DNA of 64,000 nucleotides, taken from the NCBI RefSeq assembly GCF_902150065.1, contig NC_043995.1:27206501-27270500 (forward strand). The letters run 5' to 3'. The notes under the pieces are model-generated. The model saw only the letters and a program-made list of their open reading frames with translations, was not told the DNA's origin and did not search any database. Source of the DNA: Myripristis murdjan. Taxonomy: Eukaryota; Chordata; Actinopteri; Holocentriformes; Holocentridae. Positions within the stretch are counted from its first letter, which is position 1; every line of letters begins with the position of its first letter. The translations under genes and the position numbers were made by a program. Shown here piece after piece: positions 1-12,804 of this stretch.

Positions 1-1205
1 ATGTCATCAACAGAAATGTTAACATTTCTTCTTTTTAAAAATTCTTTTATTCTTTGAGTTTCTTTATACAAAATGACTGATTCTGATCTAGGACAAGACT
101 GACATTCAATTGAAGGTGTGTTTGACTTAAAAAAGTCATCAGGTTATTGCATGTATTAGCAAGGATTTTGACAATTACAGTATGTGCAATTATACACACA
201 AATGTATTTTAAGTCACACTTTAATATACTGCATTTATAATGTGAACACAATCTGTAACATGTCAAGACAACATGCATATATTTGGTACCAAAAAATTCA
301 GAAAACTGTTTAGCATTTCTGCCACACACACTGGCTTTCATCACACAGACAAGTTGTCAAGTGGTTTTATAAAAAGTGATAATTAAGCCATGAAAGAACT
401 GGTGCAAGAAGCACTAAAAGTAAGCAGTAGCTGTTAATCTTTGGAACAGATAAGAGTGCTGAGCGTCTCCAGATACAAAATCATTTTTATCTTCTGTCTG
501 TTATCTGCGTGCTTTGGGTTGGCATAACATGTGCAAAGAAAAGTGCCCAATGCAGGTTTAGCAATGTTTTGAATAATCTCAACAAGTTGTAATTGGTCAG
601 GTTCAGCAAATCAGTTTGGCTGTGGTGATATCAAGAACAAGACACCTCCCTGAAGTGTGTGTGTTTCTCTTACACCCACCAACATTAGGATAATGAGATC
701 TGCCTGGCAGTAAATCCAAAGGAGTAAACCAAGGAAAAAAAAAAAATCATAAACGAGAAAATTAACAAAGTAATCGGGGAAGGATCGACTCCAAGATTTC
801 CATACTGATGTGACAGGGATGCAGCAAAAAGCCTGAATTACACACAACAAGCAAATCTCTCAGACAATACCAAACACATGCATGTTGGGGAATTGTTTGG
901 GTGCCACGATGATGAGTTAATCAAGACATTCTGGGACTCCCTCCAGTTTTGGGCCCTAAAAAGTAATCTTTCTTCACTTCCTCATATTGTGTTGCTTGGC
1001 CTGTGTTTTTGCATTGGGCTGAGCAACAAAATACATCTAATACCTTACTATAACCCAGGCCTTCCAGTCATTAGAGCTTACTATAGCGCTGCAAATTGCT
1101 GTATTGTTCCAATCATTTGTTTTTCGGTGCTAATGTCATGGACTGAATGGAAAGGAAACAGGCGCTGGAAAAAAACTGAGGAAATTCATTGCTTGCTCAT
1201 CTTCT
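1..1205. other. 3' flank of the Notch-like gene, no gene recognised
   Basis: AT-rich sequence downstream of the stop codon of the minus-strand Notch-like gene. Open frames here show no recognisable domain and no exon-like splice pattern. Part of it is presumably 3' UTR. A minus-strand AATAAA lies near position 45, too far away to be a secure polyadenylation signal. Confidence 0.4.
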
Positions 1206-4200
1206 CTACAAGGCCGTTTGTGTGGAGTCGGCACTGTTGTTCAGCCTCTCACTCCTCGGCTTCTGCTCTGAATTTGTGGCGCTCGTCGGCGCCTGCTCAA
1301 CTCTGCTGGGATTGTCGTTGCTATCTACAACTGGCTGACGATCTGGTTGGGCGGCAGCATCTGTGGGAGGGGGAACAATCACTCTTCCTATGGGCTCGCT
1401 GGGTAAAGTTTTGTCTGTTACTATTACGTAATTGGGCTCAGGCTGGGGGGCACTGGAGCGACGCTGCAATGCATGCTGGGTGCACGAGAAGGAGCGCTGC
1501 CGAGGCGCAGGTTGGGGTGTGAGGAAGTGAGGCGTCACCGCTCTGGGGACGTCCTGCACCCGCTCGCGATCCTCATCCTCGGCCTCTGAGGTCACCTCCT
1601 GTAACGTGCTGATCGGTCGAGGTGAGCGGCCCATGACCCTCGGAGGGACCAGCGCTGTTGTTGATTGGTTGAGCTGTGGTCGCCAGTTCTGCTGGGCGGG
1701 GTACTGCACTCGGCCCATGGACCAATCACTGACAAGAGAGGAAGGTAATTAGATTGGGACACATGAGCAGGAGCATCAGCAGAATCACTTTGCAGAAGGA
1801 TAATGAGTACAGAATAAAACTCATAATAATAATAACACTCTGCTCATAACACAATTAGTAAACATCTCACTAAATCCTAAGGTACAGGAGTATCTGTAAC
1901 TGGTGCATGTATTGTATTTGAAATAGGGCTGGATGATAGGATGAATATATTGGATTGTGCAATGAGCTGAATCCATTCCATGGCTAATGGAGGGTTGTTT
2001 TCACTTTGCACTTCTCAGATCCTGTCTGCAGGTCCTCAGGGTTTCCTCCTAATGTATTGAACTTTGGCAGCGTGCCACAGTTCAATTTCTACCACGAGTT
2101 TCAGATTCATGAGAAACAAAAAATTGCAGTCACAGTATTTCACAAAAATACCATACGGCTAATCTATGGCACACTGCTGCAATACTGACACAGCCACCAC
2201 AAAATAGAAAGGTTGTTAATATATAGTATTGATTTAAATAGATCTCTCAGCTAAGAAAGCGAAAGTAAAGCTTACATTTCCACAGTTGTCCAAACTCAGA
2301 TGTGTTAATGACAGTGTTTATTAACAGTAACTTAATAATTCATAATCCATACACCGGCAGTTGGGGGTGACGGTGGCTGATGGGAATATTGTGACACATC
2401 ACTAAATCCCTGGTTTGAAACTTTACCTTTGTGGTGGTGGGGTCATGTCTCGATGTCCTATGACCCCAGAGAAGGAGGCGCTTCTCCCCGGCAGGCCCGG
2501 CGATCCGACCCAGGGAGTGTACATCAGAGCGCGCTCCTCCCACAGCATGTCGTTGGCCGGCTCCATGGGAACAGGCCCTCTCTGGACTCGGTGAGCCAAC
2601 AGGAGCTCCAGGACCTGGTGGTGCATCCCTTCTCTGGCCACATCGATCGGACGACGTCCCCTCCGGTCGTGCAGTTCGAGATTGGCGCCGTTAAGGAGCA
2701 GGAGCCTGGCGGTATCATAGCAACCGTGGAGGGCGGAGAGGAATAGAGGTGTCTCGCCCTATCAGAGAGAGAGCGGCCTCATGATCATAACAAAGTCCGA
2801 TGGCATTTGAGGAATGAAACAGGACAAGGATGTGTAACTCTGGCAAACCGAGGAAGTACTTTAAACAAAATACTAATGGCTTTAAAGCTGCACAAGGCAG
2901 AATTTATTATTATCTTTTTTTTTTTTTAAATGGAACGTGCAGCTTTTAAAGATTGGGGTATGCCAGTCAGAAATCTTTGGTTGCTTTTACAAACACAGGA
3001 AAAGACAGCATTCAGATATTACCTTGTTGTCCTGCAGGTCCACAGCGGCCCCATAGCGAATGAGCGTTCTTGTTAGGGAGAGGTGGTTTACTGAGCATGC
3101 CCAGTGCAGGGCTGATCTCCCTGGGAGAGAGAGAGTGCGTTCAGAGTGGAGGGAGGTGAGGGGGGAAAGAGGGGAGGGAGGGAGTAAGTCAGCCAATGAA
3201 CAACCAATACACAACAGAGTCAAGCCCAGATGGTTAAGAGAGGGAGATGGAGGGATCTGGAAATGAATTGTTTCAGCCTGAGTGAGAAAGAGAAACAGAG
3301 AGAGAGACAGAACATGACATAAAAAAGTGGAATAGATGAGGAATGGAGAACAAAATGAGGAGACAGAGAGGAGAAGAAAGAGATAGACAGAGATAGAAGA
3401 ACAGCTCGAAGAGACAGCAAGATCGAACGGAGGGAGGATGAGGGGACAAGCAGCAAAGTTAATATGTCCGTCGAAACAAGTTTGGGCACTTGAGCACATT
3501 AACTTTGTTCTGAGTCAGAGGAGGGCAGCAGGGGTGCTGGAGACGGAGAGGAAGGAGGTAGGGAGGCCATGGAGAAACAGAGCAGGAGAGGTGGGACACA
3601 AAAAGAGGACGTGAGAGAGACGGGGTAAGTTACAGCAGTTACTCAACCCCTCAGTGCGTCAGAATTAATAGACTGGTCATGAGCCGTTACGATAAGGCAT
3701 TGATGTATTTTCCTCAGCTATCGATATGTCATTTTTCTTCTCTGAGATGTAATTTATAACATATTTTCCTTTGGGTCTTATGGTGGGTTTTACCTTGTTT
3801 TACCCTGTTTTATCCTGTTTTACCCTGCTGGGCTTGCCAGGTGCATGATGTTTGCTTCATCTTGGCAATTCAGGGGTCAATTTTCAACCATTTTCAATCA
3901 AAGGAACTCTCAAATAGTTTCATGAGATCAGGTAAACTTTAAGATACTTAAACTGTCCGACGCTGCAACCCGTATTTGCTGTTTTCAAGCAGGTAAAAAC
4001 CAACAAACACCGAGCATTAATGCAGATACAATCTGATCCAGGTTTGCGGTTCAGGCAGACACTCTGGTGTGCTACTATTCTTTGGTAACTGGGAAAGTGG
4101 GGCAATACCAGTGTGATCTGTGTTGTTGACGGGCACTCCTGCTCGCAGCAGCTCCAAAACGACTCTGTCCAGCCCGCTACGCACCGCCCGGATCAGAACC

Positions 4201-5506
4201 ACGGAGCCATCGGGACCGCACCACTGCACAGGGGCCGACTGTCAACAAAGGCCAGCCATGATTAATGTGTGACACACTGCACAAAACAACACTTATTCTA
4301 AAATGCAATGATAAAAATACACAAGAGAGAAAAATATAATTTAGTGACACTGGAAATCTAAAGGACCAATAGAAATATCTCAGAAAACAAATCGAAAATA
4401 GCACCAGCTGCTCAGAAAAGGCATGTCAGCCTGTAAAGTAAAAGTAGGACAGACCTGCTGGGGAGGACTGAGCAGAGGAGGAGGGATGGCGCTTCTCTCC
4501 CATCCTCGGGGCGGAGCTGAGGGAGAGCAACAATCATTTCAGGTGAATCTGCAGCTCAGACATTAAGGCTATAGATACTCACATGAATACTGAAATCGGA
4601 AAGTTTATATGTGGGAGATGAAGCACTCATACGTCCTTGTACCGTGTTGTGAAACTCCAAGATGCCTACATTTATTGCACCTGGTGAAGAAAGTGACTGT
4701 TCTGATAGATGGTAAATAAGGAAAAGTCATAGCATTTATTGTCAGTGTCATATGTTGCATGTGCGAGCAAATGTATTGTCACGTAAATTCGGTTGTTGCA
4801 CTGTTGGTGTGAAGCTGACTTTGTTCACCTCTGTACACTGCACATCTGTGGTTGAACTATTAAAAAAATATAAGATATAACTGTTTATGTTTATATTTAT
4901 ATTTATATAGGCTGTTTATATTTATCCATATATACTGTTTATAGTGATACATACTGTTTATACTTATACATAGTGTTTATATTCATATATACTGTTTATA
5001 CTTATATATCTTATTTTTTATATTTACACTTCTTTTTTTTTACCTTGCTTTATTTATTTATTTAGGCTTATACCGGGACCTGAGTCCTAATTTCGTAACA
5101 CTAACATGTAAATGTGAGCTGGTATGACAATAAAGTTCCTTGAATCCTTGAATCCTTGAAAAAAAAGCCAGCCTTCAGAGACTACAAGTGGCATACAATG
5201 ACGCTCTAAGGATACTTTTAAAAAGGCCCAGATGGACTAGTGCGAGTGAGTTGTTTGTGAGTGCTGGAGTGAACACGCTGCAAGCGGTTCTGAGAAATGT
5301 AATGCACAGGTTCATCTGCCGGTTAAATGATTCTGAGAATCAAATTGCTGTGGCACTGGTGAACATTATGTACAGTGACACACGCTGCATATCTCACTTC
5401 TGGGGGCACTGGTATAAATGCCTCAAAATGAGTCATTAGACTATTCTTTTGATTTGATTTGATTTTTTTTTTTTTTTTGTATGGACCTTGAGTCTGGAAT
5501 AAAGCA

Positions 5507-5580
<74 letters not shown>

Positions 5581-8500
5581 AATGTGTGCAATGTGCCATA
5601 ATTTATCTCATGATAGGGAAATATGATGTGGGTACAGTCCAGCACAGCAAAATCAAATATCACAATATCTTTGACCAAACACTTCAATTTTGACATTGTG
5701 ACAATATCATAGGGATAAGAGATTTTTGCTGGACAATCATCAGCTTGGTCATGTGTGATGATCAAGCAGGTAGAGACAAATAATATAACAGCTAGAACAG
5801 TTTTATACGTCTGCATTGGCTTTAAAACCAGGAAAAGACATCAGTTGCGCTGTATCACGATATTTCAGCATCTGAAATCCCAGACGATATCTAGTTTCAC
5901 AAGATATCGACACATCACCCTACTATTTATTGCGATGTTTTATGTTTTAATGTCATGTTTTTAGGTAATTTATTTCATTTTACACATTATAAAATATAGT
6001 TGTTATAGTGGTTTGTTTGTTTACTTGTTTATTTTTTTCTCGCCCTTTCTGTTTTCTCTTTTGTTATTTCATGTATGTAAATTAAGAGAGAGCAAAGTTT
6101 ACCGGAGTCAAATTCCTTTTATGTGAACGCATACTTGGCTAATAAAGCTGATTCTGATTCTGATTCTGATTATTTATTGGTTGAACAAGTGAGAGTGAAG
6201 GGATTTCTGTGGGATTTCATCGTTTTAAACACTTTGCTGTTTTAAGCATACGACAACAAATCTGCTTTGTTGTTTTTTCCTGTTTGAGAACTCTGGACAC
6301 TTGAGTCAGGCAGGGAATCACAAGTGGTGTGTTTATCCAGTCAGTCAGTCAGTCAGTCAGTAAAAAACATCCACTCCTCCTCACTCCACTCTCCGAGAAG
6401 TTTCCTTACGCTGAATGTTCCTGCGGGGCTGCGAGTGGCCGGGCCGGTAGTGTTTCTGCTCCTGGCTTCTGTGGTCACAGATTGAGGCGTCCTCCTGCCG
6501 CCTGGAGCATCGCGCACTGATGTCCTCCATTGAACTCTGGGTAAAGTCCGTGTCACTTCCTATATCCAGGTCTCGTTTGAGCGGTCTGAAAGCCAAGCGG
6601 AGTTTTGGTGTGAGGCCGTGAGAAAAAAAGGCAGTCTGCTGCGGTGGCAGGCCGTTCTTTCCTGCTATTGTTTTGTTTTAGTTTTAATTTATGCACTTGG
6701 GGAGACACTGGAGAGCAATGAAACATGCATAAACACGCATGCACAAAGGATTATTGTACTAGTATTTTAGTGGTAAATTCTCCTAAAAATAAACTTCCCT
6801 GGTGGGATTATAGCTGTGGAGGACATGGGCATACTGTGACCCTACTCTCTAGACATGTTTTTAATAATGGCATGTTATTGTATTGTCCTGTTTTGTTGAA
6901 TTTGTATTGAATATGTGTCTCTTACTCTTGATTCTATACGTTTTAATATAACAAAGAGTTGATTAAAAGAGGCACAATCTACTAGGCATTTTGTTATTTA
7001 TCATCCAGGGTGAACTCCTAATAGAATAAACTAAATAAAAAAAGAAACCAGTGTATAAATACATTCTGTGTCTGTCTGCAGTGACATCATTGTTCTCACA
7101 GACAAAACATCCGCTCTTGTCCGTCCTCCAGACGAGCTTCACTCACCGCATTCGGATGGCGTCCTCCCCCAGCGGCTCCCTCCTCCTCTTCTTCTCTGCC
7201 TCCTTTGCTTTTTTCTTCTTCTTCAGCCCGTTCCTCTCCTTCTCCCGGCTGGATCGGACCCTCTGCTCCTGGTGGGCCGCGTGCTGCGTCCAGGCCTTGG
7301 CGCTGCCATCGTTGTCGGTCACAGTGGACCGGTGTCTCACCCTGTTGCCGCCCTCCCTCTCCGCACGCCGCTGCCTCACCCTCCTAATCACCAGGAAAAC
7401 CACCAGGGCCAGCACCAGGGCCAGGCCTATCGCTATGGCGACCACGGCCCATAGCCACGCAGGGGTCGCATCTTCTAGAAATTGGATGGAAATTTCATTT
7501 TATTAATTACTGGATAGAATAGTGTTCAGTTATAGGTATTACAGGTATTAAAGGGATTGATTGTTCAATACCTTTAAGTCAGATCATATGAAACATGGGG
7601 ACATAAATTTTATGTGGGCCGCTCACATTAACTCTGAATGAAATGATGAATATGTGCACAAACAAAGTTAAAAAGGCTCTGTACTTTTGTCAATAATTCA
7701 GAAAACATCCCCTAAAAGAAATGAAGATGAGGAGACGTTCTCTCTGTTCCCTCTTTTTACAATGCATGATAAAAAGAACAAGTAATAATTTGTGAGGGAG
7801 GAGACATTTATTGGCTCTTCTTGGCTAAAATCTTAAAATTCGTCCTAACTGGCGATTACATTTTCAATACACATCCATGGAATCCCACTCTGTTATTTAT
7901 TACATGTAGTTTGCTGCTTGGTCTTAACTATTGCACAATACAGACAAACAGATGTAACCCTTCTCTTTCTCGTCATTATTTTTTAAAAATTTTATGCTAT
8001 TATTATCTTTATTATGTATTTCATATAATTTTGGGGTGTGACGTGCTGGATGGAGCTGTAGAGACACTTGAATTCCCCTTGGGATTAATAAAGTATTTGT
8101 TATCTTATCTTCTTAACAAAGCATGAATACTTGAGAACAGCTGTAGAACAACTGTTATCCTAACTTTATCCAAATAATTTAGATATCCACATTTGTGATG
8201 AGATAATTCTTTAACAGGATGAAGATGTGGTTAAAATAATGAAGTGCTCTTGCTACTGGCTCAAAAATGTAATCTTGATACTAAGTTGTCAAGGGTAGAG
8301 TTAGACTAACTAACCATCCAAGTCCAGGAATAAATATAAAAAATAAGTTACATATATTTATATTTTGACCATCTTTACCATTCAAGTTGTGGTTTTTTGG
8401 CCCCGCCCACTGAGGTTAAACTCAACTAATGGATTTTTTTTCTGCCTCAGAGAAATATTGCAAAACCAAAACTCCAGCCTGTGACAATGAACATCCACAC

Positions 8501-11500
8501 ACTGGAAATGGTTCGGTGTTTTATATTGTTTTAGTTGGATGGAATTCAAAGCTGGATGTGTGTGTGAGAGAGTATGCCTGCTTTCACACCCATACACACT
8601 CACAAGTGGACTCACACACACACACACACAGTCTACACAGGACACGTTTATGCGAGAGACAAGACGTGTTGGTCTACCTTTGGTTTCCATTTCCACCTTT
8701 TCCTCCTCTCTACTTCCTATTTCCTCTCGGACTCCTCTAATATTGATGATGGCCTTTAGCTCGGGCAGGGAGGGGAGCGTCCTGGGCTTCGGCGACATGA
8801 CGGCACGCAGGAAGTTGCCTGCCTCGCTGGCGTGGGGGAAACAGGTAGAGGGAAGACGGGAGCATGGCCTGTTGTCCACTTGGAGGAAAAGGAGGGAGCT
8901 AGGAAAGAGAGAGAGAGAGAGAGAGACGGAGAGAAAGAGAAACAGTAGGAAAGAGAAGAGGATTCAGAATTAATAAAGTCCATAATGTGGATGAGCTGCT
9001 TGAATACATGCAGCCATCAAGTGCTACTGCAACACAAATATATAAAGAGTTTTAAAGGATTCTGTCATCCACCGTATGTAAAAAGTGACCCTTACAATGA
9101 TTGGGTTCACAGAATATTATAATGTAATAATATAATTAAACAAAATATTGCACACCTGGGACTGGGTTGCTAACATACACCCTTCCTTGGAAAAACAACA
9201 AACCTTTACTCTTCAGAACTTCAGGCATATTTATGTTATTTTTCAGCACATATGTTAAACATATAACATTTTGTTGGAGTATTCCTAAAATGACAATACA
9301 ATTTAAGCCATTTCTTATTAAAATATCTTTTTTTTTTTTTTTAAACATTTCCACACTCACCCATTTGAGTCCACTGACGACGCCTGAGCCAGCAGGTCAG
9401 CAAGCTGCTGGGGGGTGAAGGCGAACAAGTCCCTGTTGGCGGCGAGGGGGGCGGAGCCTCGGAGTTTGAGTGACGTCTGGAGGAGCACACTGAGGGCCCA
9501 GAGCAGCGAGCTGTTGGTGAAGCTGCCGCGCTGCAGGGGGATGTGGGTGTGAAGGACCAGGGTGCCTTTGGCCCACAGGGGCTTCTGGTTTCTGAAGCAG
9601 TCGCTTCCGTCCCAGCCACAGGGGGCGCTGTTACATCCGTGCTCACAGTGGGAGTTGGCGTAGTGGTCGCGGCAGTACTGGATGTGACCCGGGCTGAGGC
9701 CAGGAGGAGAGAGACACAAGTAGGGAGCAGACGGATGATTATGATGACTAAATGATTCACTTGTGTTCATAATTTTCAAGGTTTCATAGGTTTTCATAAG
9801 TTTTCCACTAAACAAAGTACAAATAAAATAAAAATAAATAAAGTAATAGTAAATAATACACTAAACAAAGTGTAAAATATTGCTAATAGTAGTGATCATG
9901 CATTTGATACTACTATAACATAATATAATGTCCTCTTTGGTACAACATACATTTGTATTTTTTATTTATTTATTTTTTTTTTAAAAAGCAACATGCTGTA
10001 TGTTGTGTTTATATCATCATAAACACATTATCATTAACATGTATTGAAAAGTAACACAAACATGCCTTGTCCTAAAGAAGACACATACATGTGTAAAAAA
10101 TGAGTGTGCTAGTGCTATTACTCATCATCATCATCATCATCATTTCTGTAGTCCTTAAAACTTTTTTTATGGTGCCAAGAGGATTATGAAGGACAAACAT
10201 AATTTTGGTATACACTGACTAAAAAAAAAAAGAACACAACAACAACAAAAAAATCTTAATCTTTGTCTATGAAATGTGTTTGTTAATGAAAGACAGTGAT
10301 CAAGCTGAAACAGACGTTGGGTTTCTCTGACTAGAGATGGAGTCGGAGACTAAAGGTTTCGGGTTTCCTCACTTGCAGTGGCCCTGGGCCTTCAGGCAGT
10401 CGAAGCCGTCTCTGAGACACTCGGGGTGCAGACACTCTTCGTCACATGTCTTGTCTCCAAACTTGGCCTGACAGTGTTTGGCGGTCACACACTGGCTCCA
10501 CGGACTACTAGAGGCAACTGTGGAGGCAAATACAAATTAACACAGAAAACTGGCATCACAGTCGCATATAAACTGTGGACTCCTAACTTAATGTTTTTGT
10601 TGTTAAGGTGTGTATGAGGTGAATTTGCAGGGATATGTGGAATAAACGTGCAGTGTTGGATTATATGTGAAATCCTTTTGTCTCTGGCCTGTGTGCTGGC
10701 ATGGGCTAAGTATGGTATCTTGCCAGCAAAGTGCATCTGATCAATAATATTGGCCCTTCAGACGGAGTAATAGGACGTAGACTGAAAATGATGAGACGTT
10801 TTTGACTTTTAGTTTAGTTTTCTGGACCCAATAAGATGCTTCTGGTTTCTAAGTCAGCAGTGTTAATTTAAATCAACGTCTCAGACATGGAACTAGCTGG
10901 CCTACATATTCCAGCCACACATTGTCTGAGAGCATTAGCAACTATTCATAACAATGCAGGCCAAGCCATGAAAGGTGGGTCCTGATATGGACCGTTAAAG
11001 GGAACAGGAAATGGGCCTGACACAAACAGGAAGTTTCCAGAAGGAGCGAATAGCAACAGGAAATGGAGTGGGCCGGGACTTGATAAGGGTCGAAGGTCAT
11101 CGCTGTGGCAATGAGGAATGTGATGGAATTGGACAATGGACTTGGCAGGTGTGTGCGGGAACATAAAATCACAACCGCGAGAGAGCATGAACAATGGAGC
11201 TGAAATTAGAAATGATTTATATATTCTTTTTTTTTTTTTTTTTTTTTACATTTTATCAGCAAAATGCACCTTCGTGGTACATGGGGAATAATTAAACACT
11301 GACAATGACATAAAGGGAAAAAAGACACAATTGAAAACTGTGGACAAGCAAGCCTGAGAGATCTGTCCAAAGAAAATGAATCGTTTTCTTGAAAATACAC
11401 ACTTTTAACCAAGTTTTATCTGTATCTTTGAACAGACCATCAACTAGGAGTGTATGGTTATGGACTCTCATGGCATTTAGGAAAAAAATTTCCATAACAT

Positions 11501-11769
11501 CTTCAAAATATATGGTTTCATTCCGGACAAATTCTATAATTGGGTTCAGTTTTTATATAATAAAAGCATGTGGCTCCTTCATTCGCTGTTACCGAAATGG
11601 TGGGCTGATGCTGTTTTAACCCTCCAAGCTGCAGTTTGTCGACACTTGTAACAGGTGGCATGCATCATGATATACAGGATGGATCATAAACATCTGTAGA
11701 TAGGATGATTCACTCACCTTGGCATATCCTGTTCAATCCCAGGAGAAAAAACGTCCACAGAAGCAACAT
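1206..11769 (-). CDS. EGF-less Notch-family receptor, complete, 11 exons, 799 aa
   Basis: Single-pass Notch-type receptor. Exons in order of transcription: 11769-11718, 10517-10373, 9693-9361, 8898-8678, 7474-7147, 6585-6410, 4516-4455, 4238-4109, 3120-3023, 2758-2427, 1728-1206. All junctions agree in phase and give 2400 coding bases with no stop. Domains: signal peptide (1-17); two LNR modules (Cys 27,33,42,46,51,58 and 65,73,82,86,91,98); NOD (about 99-176); NODP (about 177-250); membrane helix (257-280); basic segment ending in the Notch-typical motif KKRRREPLGED; about four ankyrin repeats (440-580); PEST-like tail. Known Notch receptors carry many EGF repeats before three LNRs. Here the EGF repeats and LNR-A are absent, the ankyrin block is short, and I see no RAM tryptophan motif (WFP type). 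Ligand binding by the usual route looks impossible. The length and lack of a transactivation domain recall NOTCH4. Family assignment is firm; orthology is inferred. Confidence 0.9.
2255..2266 (+). promoter_or_regulatory. ISRE-like 12-mer in the last Notch-like intron
   Basis: GAAAGCGAAAGT fits the GAAANNGAAA core bound by IRF/ISGF3 factors. The identical 12-mer occurs in tap2 intron 1 at 20053. Function is inferred from the motif only. Confidence 0.35.
4860..5160 (+). repeat. Degenerate TACTGTTTATA minisatellite plus LINE-like 3' tail
   Basis: Positions 4880-5010 hold imperfect copies of a unit like TACTGTTTATACTTATA. They are followed by a stretch ending ATGACAATAAAGTTCCTTGAATCC with the last bases repeated, a form common at 3' ends of fish LINE-type retroposons. 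It lies in an intron of the Notch-like gene. Confidence 0.5.
5163..5580 (+). mobile_element. LINE 3' end with reverse-transcriptase C-terminal relic and (ATCT)n tail
   Basis: An 84-codon frame from 5188 reads AYNDALRILLKRPRWTSASE and so on, which I recognise as the C-terminal part of a fish non-LTR reverse transcriptase polyprotein. It is followed by a GGAATAAAGCAT 3' tail and about 17 copies of ATCT (5507-5580). Only this 5'-truncated end is present, as usual for LINE insertions. Clade not assigned. Confidence 0.65.
5630..5930. mobile_element. Degenerate hAT-type MITE copy
   Basis: AT-rich segment sharing blocks with the better-preserved element at 34139-34479, for example TTTAAAACCAGGAAAAGACA and CCCAGA-GATA. 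Both contain 'aaatcaaatat...caatat' near the left end. The terminal inverted repeats are worn, so the ends are approximate. Confidence 0.5.
6105..6172 (+). repeat. LINE-type 3' tail with CTGATT repeats
   Basis: AATTCCTTTTATGTG...GGCTAATAAAGCTGATTCTGATTCTGATT has the form of the 3' terminus of a fish LINE or its SINE partner. No coding part is attached. Confidence 0.45.
8030..8115 (+). repeat. LINE-type 3' tail, 'CCCCTTGGGATTAATAAAGT' class
   Basis: The segment ends GAATTCCCCTTGGGATTAATAAAGTATT followed by TTATCT repeats, a tail shared by many fish LINE/SINE insertions. Only the tail is visible. It lies in the intron between the NODP and transmembrane exons of the Notch-like gene. Confidence 0.45.
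11718..11769 (-). other. Signal-peptide exon of the Notch-like gene
   Basis: ATG at 11769-11767 with a purine at -3, followed by 17 codons reading MLLLWTFFLLGLNRICQ, a typical hydrophobic secretion signal. It ends in phase 1 at a consensus donor (GTGAG). The next acceptor that fits (10518-10520) opens the LNR-B exon in the same phase, so mature sequence begins almost directly with the LNR region. The 1.2 kb intron between them has no cysteine-rich EGF-like frame on the minus strand. Confidence 0.85.
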
Positions 11770-12804
11770 CTTTGGGCCGCTCGGATGCCTAACAGCAGGA
11801 CTTTTCTCTCTTTTTTTCCCCCTCCGGACAGCGGGATCAGGGGTCCGGTCCAGTTGTTTGTTTCGACTAAACCTGGTTATGACCTCCAGAAGCTCGGTGG
11901 TGACTACCTGCAGGTCTAGCTACACTCCTGCTGGTTTTCACAGTGAAACCCGTGTGAACAGCCGACTCAGTGTGTATCCTTCACCACCACCACCTTCCAG
12001 TGCTACCTCCCAGCCCACTGTGTCCACTCACTCTTTTTCAGAGGCCCTGCGGATATCTGGACAACTTCCTGCCACTGTGTGGAGAAGAATAGGAGGGCGA
12101 CGAGCGTGTTAGTGTGCATGGGTGTGTGTGTGTGTGTGCACTTGTATGCATGTGAGCATGTGTGTATTTGCGCTTGTTACTGTGTCTTGTTTGGATTCAA
12201 ACGCGAGTCCAACACAGAGGATCCAACACCTGTTATTTCAATGCACAGAACGCAATTGGATATGAGAGGGCGGCTTGGCTTGAATTTGACCTTTCACGTG
12301 ACATTTATTGAAATTCTAAATAGGTCGTAAATGTCGGAGTAAGATGAATATGTATTAAAGTATAGTTTAACACAGACACGGTTTTCCTTTTATTCACAAA
12401 CCGATCATAGTGACTAAGAACGAACCTCAAAGATTTGAAATCTTATTTGACATAGCCTTTTCCGTTACAAAAAAAAAAAAAAAAAAAAAAACATCTTTCA
12501 CACAATAGCTCTTAAATCATTTCACAGAACTAAAAAATCCGTTCGGTAAGGTTAAGAGCATGTGACTGTTTCAGATCTTGTGAAACAATCAAGCGGCAAT
12601 CGATTTTCGGTTAAGGTAACCATTACCCATCGCCTTTTTAATCTCATTGAGGACAATTAATCTGGCAAAGTCACTGCCTCCATGAGACACATAGAGGGTT
12701 CTGCTGCAATGTGTATATGATCATGCTGTATCTAATGAAGTTATACTGACGCTTACTTAGCATGTAACTCCATATATAGACCTTTTTTCTCCATACTACC
12801 ACCA
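11770..12804. other. Spacer: Notch-like promoter side and 3' flank of the next gene
   Basis: Upstream region of the minus-strand Notch-like gene and downstream region of the minus-strand gene ending at 12805. No CDS recognised. It contains a short (GT)n run at 12121-12140 and a minus-strand AATAAA at 12389-12394, about 410 bases past the neighbour's stop, which could be its polyadenylation signal. There is an A-run at about 12469-12491. Confidence 0.4.

Noticed and set aside
878-1522. A 214-codon plus-strand frame
   Set aside because: It overlaps antisense to the Notch-like last exon and has no domain; it is a shadow frame.
5481-5693. Frame with YLSIYLSI repeats
   Set aside because: It is a translation of the (ATCT)n microsatellite.
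7051-7506. Plus-strand frames of 100-151 codons
   Set aside because: They lie antisense to the exon coding the Notch-like membrane helix, whose minus-strand reading has clear homology and splice sites.
10518-11717. Possible hidden EGF exons between signal peptide and LNR
   Set aside because: No minus-strand frame here has EGF cysteine spacing, and the flanking exons already join in phase.
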